Shown here in pieces: positions 1-7,776 of a stretch of DNA of 33,786 bases (its first letter is position 1; each line of letters starts with the position of its first letter). The translations under genes and the position numbers were made by a program. Location: assembly GCA_963205265.1 (NCBI GenBank), contig CAUJJI010000004.1, positions 1 through 33,786 of the forward strand, in the 5' to 3' direction. The notes under the pieces were generated by a model. That model saw nothing but the letters and a program-made list of their open reading frames with translations. It searched no databases and was not told the DNA's origin. The DNA is from Pseudomonadota bacterium. GTDB taxonomy: Bacteria > Pseudomonadota > Alphaproteobacteria > Sphingomonadales > Sphingomonadaceae.

Positions 1-130
1 GCAAGAACCGTCCCTGAACGGTGCGGGCACGGTTCCTGAACGGTGTGGGGACGGTTCCTGAACGGTGCGAGAACCGTCCCTGGACGGTGCGGGGACGGTT
101 CCTGAACGGTGCAAGAACCGTCCCCGAACG
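1..130. repeat. 22-bp tandem repeat array, at least 5.5 units, cut by window edge
   Basis: Five full units start at 16, 38, 60, 82 and 104, with a partial unit at 1-15. All share the opening GAACGGTG (GGACGGTG in the unit at 82). The second half occurs in two forms: GGGACGGTTC (48-57, 92-101; near match in unit 1) or its exact reverse complement GAACCGTCCC (5-14, 71-80, 115-124). There are no unique spacers, so this is not CRISPR. The left boundary lies outside the window. An open frame crosses the array but its peptide is simply the translated repeat. Confidence 0.85.
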
Positions 131-140
131 TGGCTCGCCC

Positions 141-288
141 ACGTCATCCCGGCGGACGCCGGGATCTCTGACGATCGCTCCTGCGCCCAGCACGATGCCG
201 TGTTCGTGACTGCCTGAGCGAGATCCCGGGTCGAGCCCGGGATGACGGAGGTTGGGGCCAGCGGTTCCGGGTCGAGCCCGGGACGACG
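141..288. repeat. Three REP-like palindromes
   Basis: Three short hairpins follow the tandem array. The first is ATCCCGGC-GGAC-GCCGGGAT at 146-165. The second is ATCCCGGG-TCGAG-CCCGGGAT at 223-243. The third is at 264-284, with one mismatch in the GTTCCGGG/CCCGGGAC stem. The last two belong to the same family as the palindromes at 6601-6621, 18099-18119 and 30672-30696. They lie downstream of the minus-strand gene ending at 298 and could stop transcription there; that role is inferred. Confidence 0.7.
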
Positions 289-297
289 GGAGGCAGG

Positions 298-735
298 CTA
301 AACCGCGATCTCGCCCAGGATCGCCAGCGTCCGCTCGTCCCGCTGCCCGGCGAAGAACAGGTCGATGACGCGTTCGAACCGCGCGCCGCCGCCTGCCGCC
401 GCGAACAGCGTCATCGAACTGCGCAGCTTCATCGCGTCGATCGGGCCGAGCACGGCTTCGGCGCTGCGCGTGCCGGCCCAGGCCAGCATCAGATCGGTAC
501 ATTCGGCCAGGCGCGGTGCCAGCACCGGGTGGCGGAGATAGGCCTCGGTTTCGGGAAGGTCGGCGATGCCGTAGCGCTGCGCCATCGGGCTATGGCCCAG
601 GCCTGCGATCTGGGGGAATATGAACCACATCCAGTGGCTGCGCTTCAGGCCGCCGCGCAGTTCGTCGCAGACCCGGGCATAGATCTCCCGCTGCGCGGTG
701 ACGAAGCGTTCGAGCGATGCTGCCTCGGCCGGCAT
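298..735 (-). CDS. DUF1810 family protein
   Basis: This 145-residue protein matches the DUF1810 pattern: an N-terminal LERFVTAQ helix, then SHWMWFIFPQIAGLG, and a C-terminal segment with DAMKLRSSMTLF. The family has no firmly established biochemical role, so none is assigned. The start at 735 is chosen because homology begins just after it; the longer frame to 804 would run into the neighbouring membrane gene. It is the last gene of a minus-strand run after dapD and a small membrane protein, 10 bases past the latter's stop, so it is probably co-transcribed. Confidence 0.85.
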   Translation of the reverse strand: MPAEAASLERFVTAQREIYARVCDELRGGLKRSHWMWFIFPQIAGLGHSPMAQRYGIADLPETEAYLRHPVLAPRLAECTDLMLAWAGTRSAEAVLGPIDAMKLRSSMTLFAAAGGGARFERVIDLFFAGQRDERTLAILGEIAV

Positions 736-745
736 GTCCGCCTGC

Positions 746-949
746 CTACTGAGTCGGCGGGGCCTGGTTGGTGACCCCGTCGCCTGCCCGGTCCTGCGGC
801 GCATTGGCGGCGCCGGTCATCCAGATGGCCGAAAGGGCGGCGATCGCCAGCAACAGGCTGATCATCAGGACATAGCGCACGATATGGGGCGTGGCGGCGC
901 CTCGCGCTTCGTCGGTCGAAATGTGAACTTCTTCCCCGCGGCGTTCCAT
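746..949 (-). CDS. Small single-span membrane protein
   Basis: A 67-residue protein starts at the ATG at 949 and stops at 746. Residues 1-24 are polar and carry several charges (MERRGEEVHISTDEARGA). Residues 25-46 form one hydrophobic span (VRYVLMISLLLAIAALSAIWM). The tail is short, polar and Gln/Pro-rich. It sits 80 bases after dapD and 10 bases before the DUF1810 gene on the same strand, so it probably belongs to their transcript. I do not recognise a named family. The GC codon-position pattern, hydrophobic span and operon fit make it a believable gene. Confidence 0.7.
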   Translation of the reverse strand: MERRGEEVHISTDEARGAATPHIVRYVLMISLLLAIAALSAIWMTGAANAPQDRAGDGVTNQAPPTQ

Positions 950-1029
950 GGCTGCTCTCCTGCATGTGCCCCCGCAATCGGGGACATAGCAGAAACGCAG
1001 CTGGAATGCGCCTGTTCCGATGCGGCAGG

Positions 1030-1866
1030 TCAGTCGCGCAGCAGCTCGTTGATTCCGGTCTTGGCGCGAGTCTGCGCGTCGACCGTCTTGACGATGACCG
1101 CGCAGTAGAGCGACGGTCCCGGGGTGCCGTCGGGCAGCGGCTTGCCCGGCAGCGAGCCGGGGACGACCACGGCATAGGGCGGCACCTTGCCCAGGTGCAC
1201 TTCTCCCGTAGCGCGGTCGACGATCTTGGTCGAGGCGCCGATGAACACGCCCATCGACAGCACCGCGCCTTCGCCGACGATCACGCCTTCGGCCACTTCC
1301 GAGCGCGCGCCGATGAAGCAATTGTCCTCGATCACCACGGGGTTGGCCTGCAGCGGCTCGAGCACGCCGCCGATGCCGGCGCCGCCCGAGATGTGCACGC
1401 CCTTGCCGATCTGCGCGCAGCTGCCGACGGTCGCCCAGGTATCGACCATCGTGCCTTCGCCGACATAGGCGCCGATATTGACGAAGCTCGGCATCAGCAC
1501 CACGCCCTTGGCGATGTGGGCGCCGCGGCGGGCGATGGCGCCGGGCACGACGCGGAAGCCGGCCTCGCGGAAGCGGGCGTCGCTCCAGCCGTCGAACTTG
1601 AGCGGCACCTTGTCGAAAGCGGGGGCGCCGCCGGCGCCGTTGGGGATCGGCTCGTTGTCGTAGAGGCGGAAGGACAGCAGCACCGCCTTCTTGAGCCACT
1701 GGTTGACTGTCCAGCCGCCCTTGCCGTCGGGCTCGGCCACGCGGGCCCGGCCGCTGTCGAGCAGGCCGAGCGCTTCGTCGACGACCTTGCGCACGTCGCT
1801 GCTTGCCGGGGTCACCCCGTCGCGCGCTTCCCAGGCGGCTTCGATCGCGGCTTGGAGGTCGGACAT
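1030..1866 (-). CDS. dapD: 2,3,4,5-tetrahydropyridine-2,6-dicarboxylate N-succinyltransferase
   Basis: DapD transfers succinyl from succinyl-CoA to tetrahydrodipicolinate in the succinylase branch of lysine and meso-diaminopimelate synthesis, in the cytoplasm. The 278-residue length is normal. The N-terminal alpha-helical domain (about 1-100) is followed by left-handed beta-helix hexapeptide repeats, visible as the run from [20 protein letters not shown] through [23 protein letters not shown]. The C-terminal part with [14 protein letters not shown] completes the family pattern. AGGGAG lies about ten bases upstream of the ATG at 1866. Two small genes follow on the same strand. It is divergent from the glycan operon that starts at 2066, across a 199-base gap. 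Confidence 0.97.
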   Translation of the reverse strand: MSDLQAAIEAAWEARDGVTPASSDVRKVVDEALGLLDSGRARVAEPDGKGGWTVNQWLKKAVLLSFRLYDNEPIPNGAGGAPAFDKVPLKFDGWSDARFREAGFRVVPGAIARRGAHIAKGVVLMPSFVNIGAYVGEGTMVDTWATVGSCAQIGKGVHISGGAGIGGVLEPLQANPVVIEDNCFIGARSEVAEGVIVGEGAVLSMGVFIGASTKIVDRATGEVHLGKVPPYAVVVPGSLPGKPLPDGTPGPSLYCAVIVKTVDAQTRAKTGINELLRD

Positions 1867-2065
1867 GCTGATATGCTCCCTGGCACTGGTCTGTTCGCGC
1901 CGCGCCTATCGCCTGTCTGCGCCGAGGACAAGGGGGAGAGCGGCCCGTAAGCCGAGGAGGAGGGGGGAGATCGCACAGGCAAGTTGCCATTAACCCTATT
2001 CTGCCACACAGAGCCGTCAGCTCTGCCGCACGGGCAGACGTTGCGTAACGGCGGGACGGCGGGAC

Positions 2066-3721
2066 ATGCAGGACAAGGCGCTAGAGTGGCTGCGCAACGG
2101 CGTGACCGCGGCGCTCGGCCTTGCCTTCGTCGCCGGCATCTTCCTGCCGGTCTATACCGACGAGGTCGGCTGGCGCTTCCAGGAACGCGCCGGGATCGAC
2201 GGGGTCGACAAGCTCTACAGCGACATCTGCGGTCCCAACACGCTGGCCGTGCCGCCTCTGTTCATGATGCCGGTGCGCTATTTCTCGGCCTACCTGAACC
2301 TGTGGTTCGCCGATCCCCTCTATGTCCGCCTCTCGGGCATTCTCTATGCCCTGTTGTGGCTGGCGATGTTGCTGGCGCTGATCCGCCGCATCGCCGCCGG
2401 TCGCCGCGAGCGGGCAGTGCTCGGCCTGCTGGGCCTGGGGCTGATGGGCCTGGCCAACATGCCGCTGCTGCTGATCTGGAGCCGGCCCGAGCAGCCGATC
2501 CTGCTGTCGCTCACCGCCGCCATGCTGCTCGCCTTCGCCCGCGGTGCCGATCACGACCGGAGCGTGGAGACGACCCGGCGCGGCGCCTGGCTGCGCTCGC
2601 TGGCGGTGCTCGGCCTGGTGACGGTCGCGGTCAGCTATCACCTCAAGGCCTTGATGCTGATCCCGGCGTTCCTCGCCTGCCTGTGGCTCGCCAGCTCCGG
2701 GCGCGCCGCGCGGCTGCCGAGGCTGGTCGCGAGCGGGCTGATCCTCGTGGTCACCGCCCTGGCCGCCCACTACTGGGTGCACCGCATGCAGTGCCCCGGC
2801 GATGCCGCGCTGCAGAAGATGTTCGCGAAGCAGAATATCGGCGCCTACCTGACCGGCCTGCATGGCTTCGGCGGCATGGTGGTGCTGGTCGGCAAGATGC
2901 TCGGCAACATCGACCTGTGGCAGTACCTGGCCCTGTCGCTGCCGTCGAACAGGCCGATGTCCGACTGGCTGCCGGCCGGCCAGGTCAGCCCGGCAGCGCG
3001 GCTCGGCTGGGTCGCCTATGTCTTTGCCTGCTGGACCATGGCCACGGCCATCGCCGCGCTCGGCCTGCTCCACGGCGTCAGGCAGGCGATCGCCCGCCGC
3101 CGGGCCGATCCGCGGCTGGTCGTGGCGGTGCTGCTGCTCGCCGCCGCCGCCGGCTGGTGCGCGACCCAGGTCACCCGCAACGTCTACGAGGCGACTTTCG
3201 TCCTGCCGCTGCTGATGCTGGCCCTGATCCTGGCCATCGCCGCCAGGCCGGCGAGCGAGGACAGCGGCGCGCTGCGCGACCGGATGGCGGCGCTGCTCGG
3301 CGTGGCGGCGGTGGTCAGCATGGTGCTGGTCGCTGTGCAATGGCAGCCGGCCCTGAAACGCGCGAACGCGCAGACCGGCTACATCGCCGAGCAGCCCTAT
3401 TCGATGTCGGTCTTCGGCTATGCGCGGCTCGAGCCGCAGATCCTCGCCGCGGCGCGCAAGTGCGGCATCGGCACGCCGGCCGCGGCTCGCGCCCTGCTGA
3501 TCGACGACCTCACCTACTTCCCGTTCATGGCCAGCAAGCTGCCGCAGAACCGCCTGGGCGTGTTCGGCATCTGGCGGGGGACGATCCGCGATCCCGCCGC
3601 CTATCTGCAAAGCCGCGGGTCGGACGGCATCATCGTCGGCTGCCACATCCTGCCCAAGCGCCTGCGCGAGCGTGCCCGGCGCGAAGGCGCCTTCTGTTGC
3701 CTTGGTCCGCCGGACTGGTAA
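2066..3721 (+). CDS. Multi-spanning membrane protein, probable GT-C-type glycosyltransferase
   Basis: This 551-residue protein has about ten to twelve hydrophobic spans and a C-terminal soluble segment of about 110 residues. After the first span (about residues 9-28) comes VYTDEVGWRFQE. An acidic pair in the first outer loop is typical of lipid-sugar-dependent GT-C enzymes such as the ArnT/PMT group. The C-terminal loop contains three cysteines (one in RKCGIG, two in FCCLG). It heads an operon with GtrA and GtrB homologues. In gtr serotype-conversion operons the third gene is a variable multi-span transferase that uses undecaprenyl-phosphate sugar, and that is the role inferred here. The exact sugar and acceptor cannot be told. 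No family-level match is certain, so function is a context-based guess. Confidence 0.8.
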   Translation: MQDKALEWLRNGVTAALGLAFVAGIFLPVYTDEVGWRFQERAGIDGVDKLYSDICGPNTLAVPPLFMMPVRYFSAYLNLWFADPLYVRLSGILYALLWLAMLLALIRRIAAGRRERAVLGLLGLGLMGLANMPLLLIWSRPEQPILLSLTAAMLLAFARGADHDRSVETTRRGAWLRSLAVLGLVTVAVSYHLKALMLIPAFLACLWLASSGRAARLPRLVASGLILVVTALAAHYWVHRMQCPGDAALQKMFAKQNIGAYLTGLHGFGGMVVLVGKMLGNIDLWQYLALSLPSNRPMSDWLPAGQVSPAARLGWVAYVFACWTMATAIAALGLLHGVRQAIARRRADPRLVVAVLLLAAAAGWCATQVTRNVYEATFVLPLLMLALILAIAARPASEDSGALRDRMAALLGVAAVVSMVLVAVQWQPALKRANAQTGYIAEQPYSMSVFGYARLEPQILAAARKCGIGTPAAARALLIDDLTYFPFMASKLPQNRLGVFGIWRGTIRDPAAYLQSRGSDGIIVGCHILPKRLRERARREGAFCCLGPPDW

Positions 3722-3743
3722 TGCGCGACCAGGGAGACCATGC

Positions 3744-4448
3744 TTGACCGAGCAACCCACGCCCCCTTCGCAGTTCGACGCCTATGCCGCCTCCTACGAG
3801 CAGGCGGTGAACCAGTCGCTCGCCTTCGTGGGGATGAAGGTCGACTATTTCACGCAGGTCAAGGCGGCCTATCTGCTCGAATTGCTCGCCGACCATTTCG
3901 GCAGCACCGATGGGCTGAACCTGCTCGACATCGGCTGCGGGGTCGGCAACTTCCACCCATTGCTCGGCCCGCAGGTGGGCGCGCTCAGCGGGGTGGACCT
4001 GTCGGCCGAATGCCTGCGCCAGGCGCAGGCGCGCAATCCCGGCGTCGGCTACAGCCACTACGACGGCCACCGCCTGCCTTTCCCCGACGACAGCTTCGAT
4101 GCGGCGACGACGATCTGCGTCATGCACCACGTCCCGCCCGAACAGTGGCCCGGCTTCGTCGCCGAGATGAAGCGCGTCGTCCGGCCGGGCGGGCTCGCCG
4201 TGGTGTTCGAGCACAACCCGCTCAACCCGCTGACCCGCCGCGTCGTCTCGACCTGCGAGTTCGATGCCGATGCCGTCCTGCTCCGTCGCGGCAAGCTGCG
4301 CGGGCTGATGGCCGAGGGCGGCTTCGGCGAGATTCGCTCGCGCGCGATCCTGTCGATCCCCAGCTTCGGGCGGCTGTCGCGCAGGATCGACCTGGCGCTG
4401 GGCCATCTCTCGCTGGGCGCGCAGTACTACGTGCGGGGCGTGGCATGA
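3744..4448 (+). CDS. Class I SAM-dependent methyltransferase (first of two in the operon)
   Basis: The 234-residue protein has the Rossmann methyltransferase motif I LLDIGCGVGNF, an acidic motif II (SGVDLSAE), a DGHRLPFPDDSFD motif and VVRPGGLAVVFEHN, which together match Methyltransf_11-type enzymes. The substrate is unknown. I chose the TTG at 3744 because AGGGAGA at 3731-3737 is well spaced before it and the protein then begins TEQPTPPSQFDAYAASYE, as expected for the family. A nine-codon frame (3721-3747) overlaps this start and may couple translation to the upstream gene. Its stop overlaps the next ATG (ATGA at 4445). Confidence 0.85.
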   Translation: MTEQPTPPSQFDAYAASYEQAVNQSLAFVGMKVDYFTQVKAAYLLELLADHFGSTDGLNLLDIGCGVGNFHPLLGPQVGALSGVDLSAECLRQAQARNPGVGYSHYDGHRLPFPDDSFDAATTICVMHHVPPEQWPGFVAEMKRVVRPGGLAVVFEHNPLNPLTRRVVSTCEFDADAVLLRRGKLRGLMAEGGFGEIRSRAILSIPSFGRLSRRIDLALGHLSLGAQYYVRGVA

Positions 4449-4888
4449 GGCCGGCGGCGGTGCAGACCTTCGGCCGGCTGCTCACCAGCGGCCATCTGCT
4501 CGCCAAGGCGATCCGCTTCGGCGCGATCGGCGTGCTCAGCGGGTTGGTCTATGCCTTGGTGACGGCGGCACTGGTTTCCGGCTGGCAGGCGCCGCCGATC
4601 CCCGCCAGCATCGCCGGCTATTTCGCCGCGATCCCGGTCAACTTCCTCGGCCACCGCCAGTTCTCCTTCCGCTCGCGCGGGCGCTGGTCGTCGGATGCGC
4701 TGCGCTTCGTCCTCGCCCATGGGCTGAACATCGCCGTGACCGCCGCCTGCATGTACGGCGCCACCGCCTGGCTGGGGCAGGCCTACTACTGGGGGATGGT
4801 GGGCGCGGTGATCCTTGTCCCCGTCGCCAATTTCGCCTTCATGAACCTCTGGGTCTTCCGGCACCAGCATGGCCGAGGGGAGGGCTGA
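4445..4888 (+). CDS. GtrA family membrane protein
   Basis: This 147-residue protein has four predicted spans and the family features FGAIGVLSGLVYALV near residue 27 and the central NFLGHRQFSFRS, a typical GtrA signature. GtrA proteins are thought to flip undecaprenyl-phosphate-linked sugars made by GtrB across the inner membrane. The start overlaps the stop of the upstream methyltransferase (ATGA), and its stop directly abuts the next ATG at 4889, so translation is probably coupled. The partner GtrB lies one gene downstream. The family is clear; the sugar carried is not. Confidence 0.9.
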   Translation: MRPAAVQTFGRLLTSGHLLAKAIRFGAIGVLSGLVYALVTAALVSGWQAPPIPASIAGYFAAIPVNFLGHRQFSFRSRGRWSSDALRFVLAHGLNIAVTAACMYGATAWLGQAYYWGMVGAVILVPVANFAFMNLWVFRHQHGRGEG

Positions 4889-5494
4889 ATGAAGCGGCTG
4901 CTGACGCACCCTGCGATCTACCAGTTCTACCAGGAACTCGGCGGTTTCTTCGCCGCGCGGGTCGAGGCGATTCGCGAATACCTGCCGATCGCGCCGGGTG
5001 CCAGGATCATCGATATCGGCTGCGGTCCCGGCTATATCGTCCGGCACCTGCCCGCCGCGATCGACTATGTAGGCCTAGACATCGACCGGCCGAGCATAGA
5101 CTTCGCCAACGCCCGCTTCGGCGATCGCGGCAAGTTCCAGACGCGCTTCTTCGATGCCGCCGCGGTCGAGGATCTCGGGCCGGCGGACATCGTCATGATG
5201 AACGGCGTCATGCACCACATCGGCGATGCCGACCTTGCCGCCACGCTGGCTCACGTCAGGGCGGTGCTGCGGCCGGGCGGCACGCTGTTCACCCTGGACG
5301 GCTGCTACGCCCCGGGCCAGTCGCGGCTGGCGAAATGGCTGCTCGACAACGACCGCGGCGTCCACGTCCGCGCGGCGGACGGCTATCGCCGCCTGCTCGA
5401 GTCCTGCTTCGACGATGTCGCGATGCATGTCCGCGACGACTATTCGAGGCTTCCCTATACCTTTGCAATCGGAGTGGCGCGCAAGCATGGATGA
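4889..5494 (+). CDS. Class I SAM-dependent methyltransferase (second of two in the operon)
   Basis: The 201-residue protein shows motif I (IIDIGCGPGYIVRHL), motif II (YVGLDIDRPSID), the IVMMNGVMHHIGD segment and VLRPGGTLFTLDG, so it is a Methyltransf_11/25-type enzyme. It is not a close copy of the methyltransferase at 3744: the N-terminus (HPAIYQFYQELGG) and the C-terminal half differ. Its ATG follows the gtrA stop with no gap and its stop overlaps the start of gtrB by eight bases. Its role in the pathway, such as methylating a sugar or a lipid carrier product, is inferred only from position. Confidence 0.88.
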   Translation: MKRLLTHPAIYQFYQELGGFFAARVEAIREYLPIAPGARIIDIGCGPGYIVRHLPAAIDYVGLDIDRPSIDFANARFGDRGKFQTRFFDAAAVEDLGPADIVMMNGVMHHIGDADLAATLAHVRAVLRPGGTLFTLDGCYAPGQSRLAKWLLDNDRGVHVRAADGYRRLLESCFDDVAMHVRDDYSRLPYTFAIGVARKHG

Positions 5495-6551
5495 CGGCAG
5501 CGTGAACCAGAACGACCCCCTGACGGCCGGCCTCGCGAAGCCGCGGGCGCACGATCCCTACCGGGCCGACATCGTCATCCCCTGCTACCAGGAGGAAGAG
5601 GCGCTGCCGCACACGGTGCCGGTGCTGCTCGACTTCTTCGGCAAGCTGGTCGCCGATCCCGGCAACCGCCTCGCCGGCTTCCGCGTGATCCTGGTCGACG
5701 ACGGCAGCAGCGACAGGACCTGGCCGATCATCTCCGCGATGGCCGAGCGTCATCCCGAGATCGAGGGGGTCAAGCTGTCGCGCAACTTCGGCCACCAGAG
5801 CGCCATGCTCGCCGGGCTGATGATCGCCGATGCCGACGTCGTCATCACCATGGACGCCGACCTCCAGGACGACATCGCCGCCGTCGCCGACATGATCGCG
5901 GCCTACGAGGACGGCAGCCATCTCGCTCTCGGCGTCCGCAACGACCGCAGCAGCGACAGCACCAAGAAGGAAGGCTCGGCCGTCGCCTATTACCGCCTGA
6001 TGCGGCTGATGGGCGCAAACATCGTCGAGAACCATGCCGATTTCCGGTTGATGTCGCGGACCGCGCTCGATGCCTTGAAGCAGTACCGCGAAGTCAACGT
6101 GTTCCTGCGCGGGCTGATCCCGACGCTGGGGTTCCCGGTCAAGCTGGTCTATTTCAAGCGCAACCCCCGCGTCGCCGGCGAAGTGAAATACACCTTCCGC
6201 AAGCTGGTGCGGCTGGCGCTGGACGGGATTACCTCGTTCTCGGTCATGCCGCTGCGGATGATCGCCTTCCTCGGCGCGCTGATCTTCGCCGGGACGATGA
6301 TCGTGACGCTGCTGTTCCTCTACCTCTACTTCGCCGAGCGCGGGGAAGTGGTGCCCGGCTGGGCGTCGACCGTCCTGCCGATGCTGTTCCTCGGCGGCGT
6401 GCAGCTGCTGTCGATCGGCATTCTCGGCGAATATGTCGGCATGGTCTACCTCGAGACCAAGCGCCGGCCGCGCTTCATCGTCGAGGAGACTACGTCGCGC
6501 GCGCTGGCGGAGAACGCGGCGCTGGAGGCGCGACGGTCGATGCAGGGGTAA
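5487..6551 (+). CDS. GtrB/DPM1-type family 2 glycosyltransferase
   Basis: This 354-residue GT2 enzyme probably moves a sugar from a nucleotide donor to undecaprenyl phosphate at the inner face of the inner membrane. The GT-A domain (about 20-240) shows DIVIPCYQEEEALP, VILVDDGSSDRTW, the DADLQD metal-binding motif and HADFRLMSR. Two C-terminal spans follow (FLGALIFAGTMIVTLLFLYLY and VLPMLFLGGVQLLSIGIL), then LGEYVGMVYLETKRRP, the usual GtrB/ArnC ending. The start at 5487 overlaps the preceding stop by eight bases. With GtrA and the GT-C-like protein it completes a gtr-type set. A perfect hairpin at 6601-6621 lies downstream. Confidence 0.93.
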   Translation: MDDGSVNQNDPLTAGLAKPRAHDPYRADIVIPCYQEEEALPHTVPVLLDFFGKLVADPGNRLAGFRVILVDDGSSDRTWPIISAMAERHPEIEGVKLSRNFGHQSAMLAGLMIADADVVITMDADLQDDIAAVADMIAAYEDGSHLALGVRNDRSSDSTKKEGSAVAYYRLMRLMGANIVENHADFRLMSRTALDALKQYREVNVFLRGLIPTLGFPVKLVYFKRNPRVAGEVKYTFRKLVRLALDGITSFSVMPLRMIAFLGALIFAGTMIVTLLFLYLYFAERGEVVPGWASTVLPMLFLGGVQLLSIGILGEYVGMVYLETKRRPRFIVEETTSRALAENAALEARRSMQG

Positions 6552-6600
6552 TTTCGGACGGGTGGCCTCGTCGACGGAGCGGTCAGCCCAGCCTCGAGCG

Positions 6601-6621
6601 GTCCCGGGTCGAGCCCGGGAC
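6601..6621. terminator. Perfect palindrome between convergent genes
   Basis: GTCCCGGG (6601-6608), loop TCGAG and CCCGGGAC (6614-6621) form an 8-bp perfect stem. It lies five bases from the stop codon of gmk on the minus strand and 50 bases after gtrB on the plus strand. The converging arrangement makes a bidirectional terminator plausible, but there is no U-tract. The same palindrome family recurs at 223-243, 264-284, 18099-18119 and 30672-30696, so it is also a REP-type repeat. Confidence 0.55.
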
Positions 6622-6625
6622 GACG

Positions 6626-7297
6626 CTATTCGGGCCGCATCAGCTCGCGGACGAAGCCGATCAGGCCGGTCTGGCGCGCGCGCTTCAGGCGCTCGGCGGC
6701 GAGGATCTGGACGACCTTGGCATAGCAGGCCTCGACGTCGTCGTTGACCACGACGTAGTCGTAGCCGTCCCAATGGCTGATCTCGGCCTGCGCGCGCGCC
6801 ATGCGATCGGCGATCACGTCGGCGCTGTCGGTGGCGCGCGTGGTCAGGCGCCGCCGCAGTTCGCCGAGGCTGGGCGGCAGCAGGAAGACGCGGACCACGT
6901 CGGTTTCTGCCTTCTGGTAAAGCTGCTGCGTGCCTTGCCAGTCGATGTCGAAGAGAAAGTCGTGCCCGGCCTTGAGGCCGGCCTTGATCTGCGATTTCGG
7001 CGTGCCGTAGCTATGGCCGAAGACCTGCGCCCATTCCAGGAAGTGGCCCTCTTCCACCATGCGGTCGAACGTCTCGCCGTCGACGAAGTGATAGTCCGTG
7101 CCGTCGACTTCGCCGGGCCGCATCGGGCGAGTCGTGACCGATACCGACATGCGGATTTCGGCATCGCGCTCGAGCAGCATGCGCGAGATCGTCGTCTTGC
7201 CCGCGCCGGAAGGCGACGACAGGATGAACATCAGCCCGCGCCGGTGCAGCGCGTCGTCCTGGACTTTCGGATCGGGAACTTCGGAAAGCTTGGCCAT
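6626..7297 (-). CDS. gmk: Guanylate kinase
   Basis: Gmk phosphorylates GMP to GDP with ATP in the cytoplasm. The 223-residue protein has the P-loop SSPSGAGKTT at residues 27-36, the GMP-binding SVTTRPMRPGEVDGTDYHFV segment, EWAQVFGHSYGTP, FDIDWQGTQQL and the lid with RRLTTRATDSADVIADR. The N-terminus is about 20 residues longer than the core, as in other sphingomonads. A perfect hairpin (7298-7314, GCCCGC/GCGGGC) touches the ATG, and no good Shine-Dalgarno is visible; an internal ATG at 7231 (LMFIL) is a less likely start. It is followed by the REP-like palindrome at 6601. Confidence 0.96.
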   Translation of the reverse strand: MAKLSEVPDPKVQDDALHRRGLMFILSSPSGAGKTTISRMLLERDAEIRMSVSVTTRPMRPGEVDGTDYHFVDGETFDRMVEEGHFLEWAQVFGHSYGTPKSQIKAGLKAGHDFLFDIDWQGTQQLYQKAETDVVRVFLLPPSLGELRRRLTTRATDSADVIADRMARAQAEISHWDGYDYVVVNDDVEACYAKVVQILAAERLKRARQTGLIGFVRELMRPE

Positions 7298-7314
7298 GCC
7301 CGCTGATGGCGGGC
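7298..7314 (-). promoter_or_regulatory. Hairpin abutting the gmk start codon
   Basis: GCCCGC (7298-7303), loop TGATG and GCGGGC (7309-7314) form a perfect 6-bp stem immediately upstream of the gmk ATG (minus strand). In the mRNA it would occupy the ribosome-binding region. Whether it limits translation is inference only. Confidence 0.35.
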
Positions 7315-7327
7315 CGGCTCGTGCAAA

Positions 7328-7747
7328 TCAAGCCTTTCGGGCTTTCTCCGCCTGCGCCTCGATCTGTGCCTCGCCTTCTGCCTTGGCCTGGGCGCGGCCC
7401 TTGCGCCGGTCGTAGAGCGTCTTGGCCAGCAGGCCGCCGCCGACGATGATGGCCCCGGGCACCGAGCGCGTCGCCAGCCTGGCGACGGCCGTGCCGACCA
7501 GCGTCTGCATCATGGTGCGGCCCTTGACGATGTCGCGGGCCTTGCCGGGGGAATACTTGACGCCCAGCAGCGACCGTTCGACCGCGTGGCGCAGCAGCTG
7601 CCCGCCGCCGCGCAGGGCGATGTCGGCCAGCACCAGGTTGGTAGCCGGATTCGGGCTTGGGCCGTCGTATTGCTTCGCCTTGGCGGTCGCCTTGGCTGCC
7701 TTGTCGCCAACGTTTCGCAGCTTCCTGCGCAGAAGTCCCTTGGCCAT
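7328..7747 (-). CDS. Conserved-looking hypothetical protein with basic ends
   Basis: This 139-residue protein starts MAKGLLRRKLRNVGDK, has a basic Lys/Arg/Ala-rich N-terminus and an Ala/Glu/Lys-rich C-terminal tail (KGRAQAKAEGEAQIEAQAEKARKA), probably a helix. A mildly hydrophobic Gly-rich stretch, SVPGAIIVGGGLLAKTLYDRR, lies at about 94-114 and could be a short membrane or amphipathic segment. I do not recognise the family. It lies 29 bases after sspB and 30 bases before gmk on the same strand, so the three genes may be co-transcribed. Confidence 0.75.
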   Translation of the reverse strand: MAKGLLRRKLRNVGDKAAKATAKAKQYDGPSPNPATNLVLADIALRGGGQLLRHAVERSLLGVKYSPGKARDIVKGRTMMQTLVGTAVARLATRSVPGAIIVGGGLLAKTLYDRRKGRAQAKAEGEAQIEAQAEKARKA

Positions 7748-7776
7748 ACTACCCGTCCGCAGGCCTGCCGGCCCGA

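Noticed and set aside
1..130. CRISPR array
   Set aside because: The repeats are directly tandem at 22 bp with no unique spacers and no cas genes nearby.
1984..3747. Long open frame overlapping the membrane protein gene
   Set aside because: Arg/Pro/Ala-rich out-of-frame translation typical of shadows in high-GC DNA; the frame at 2066-3721 has clear membrane spans.
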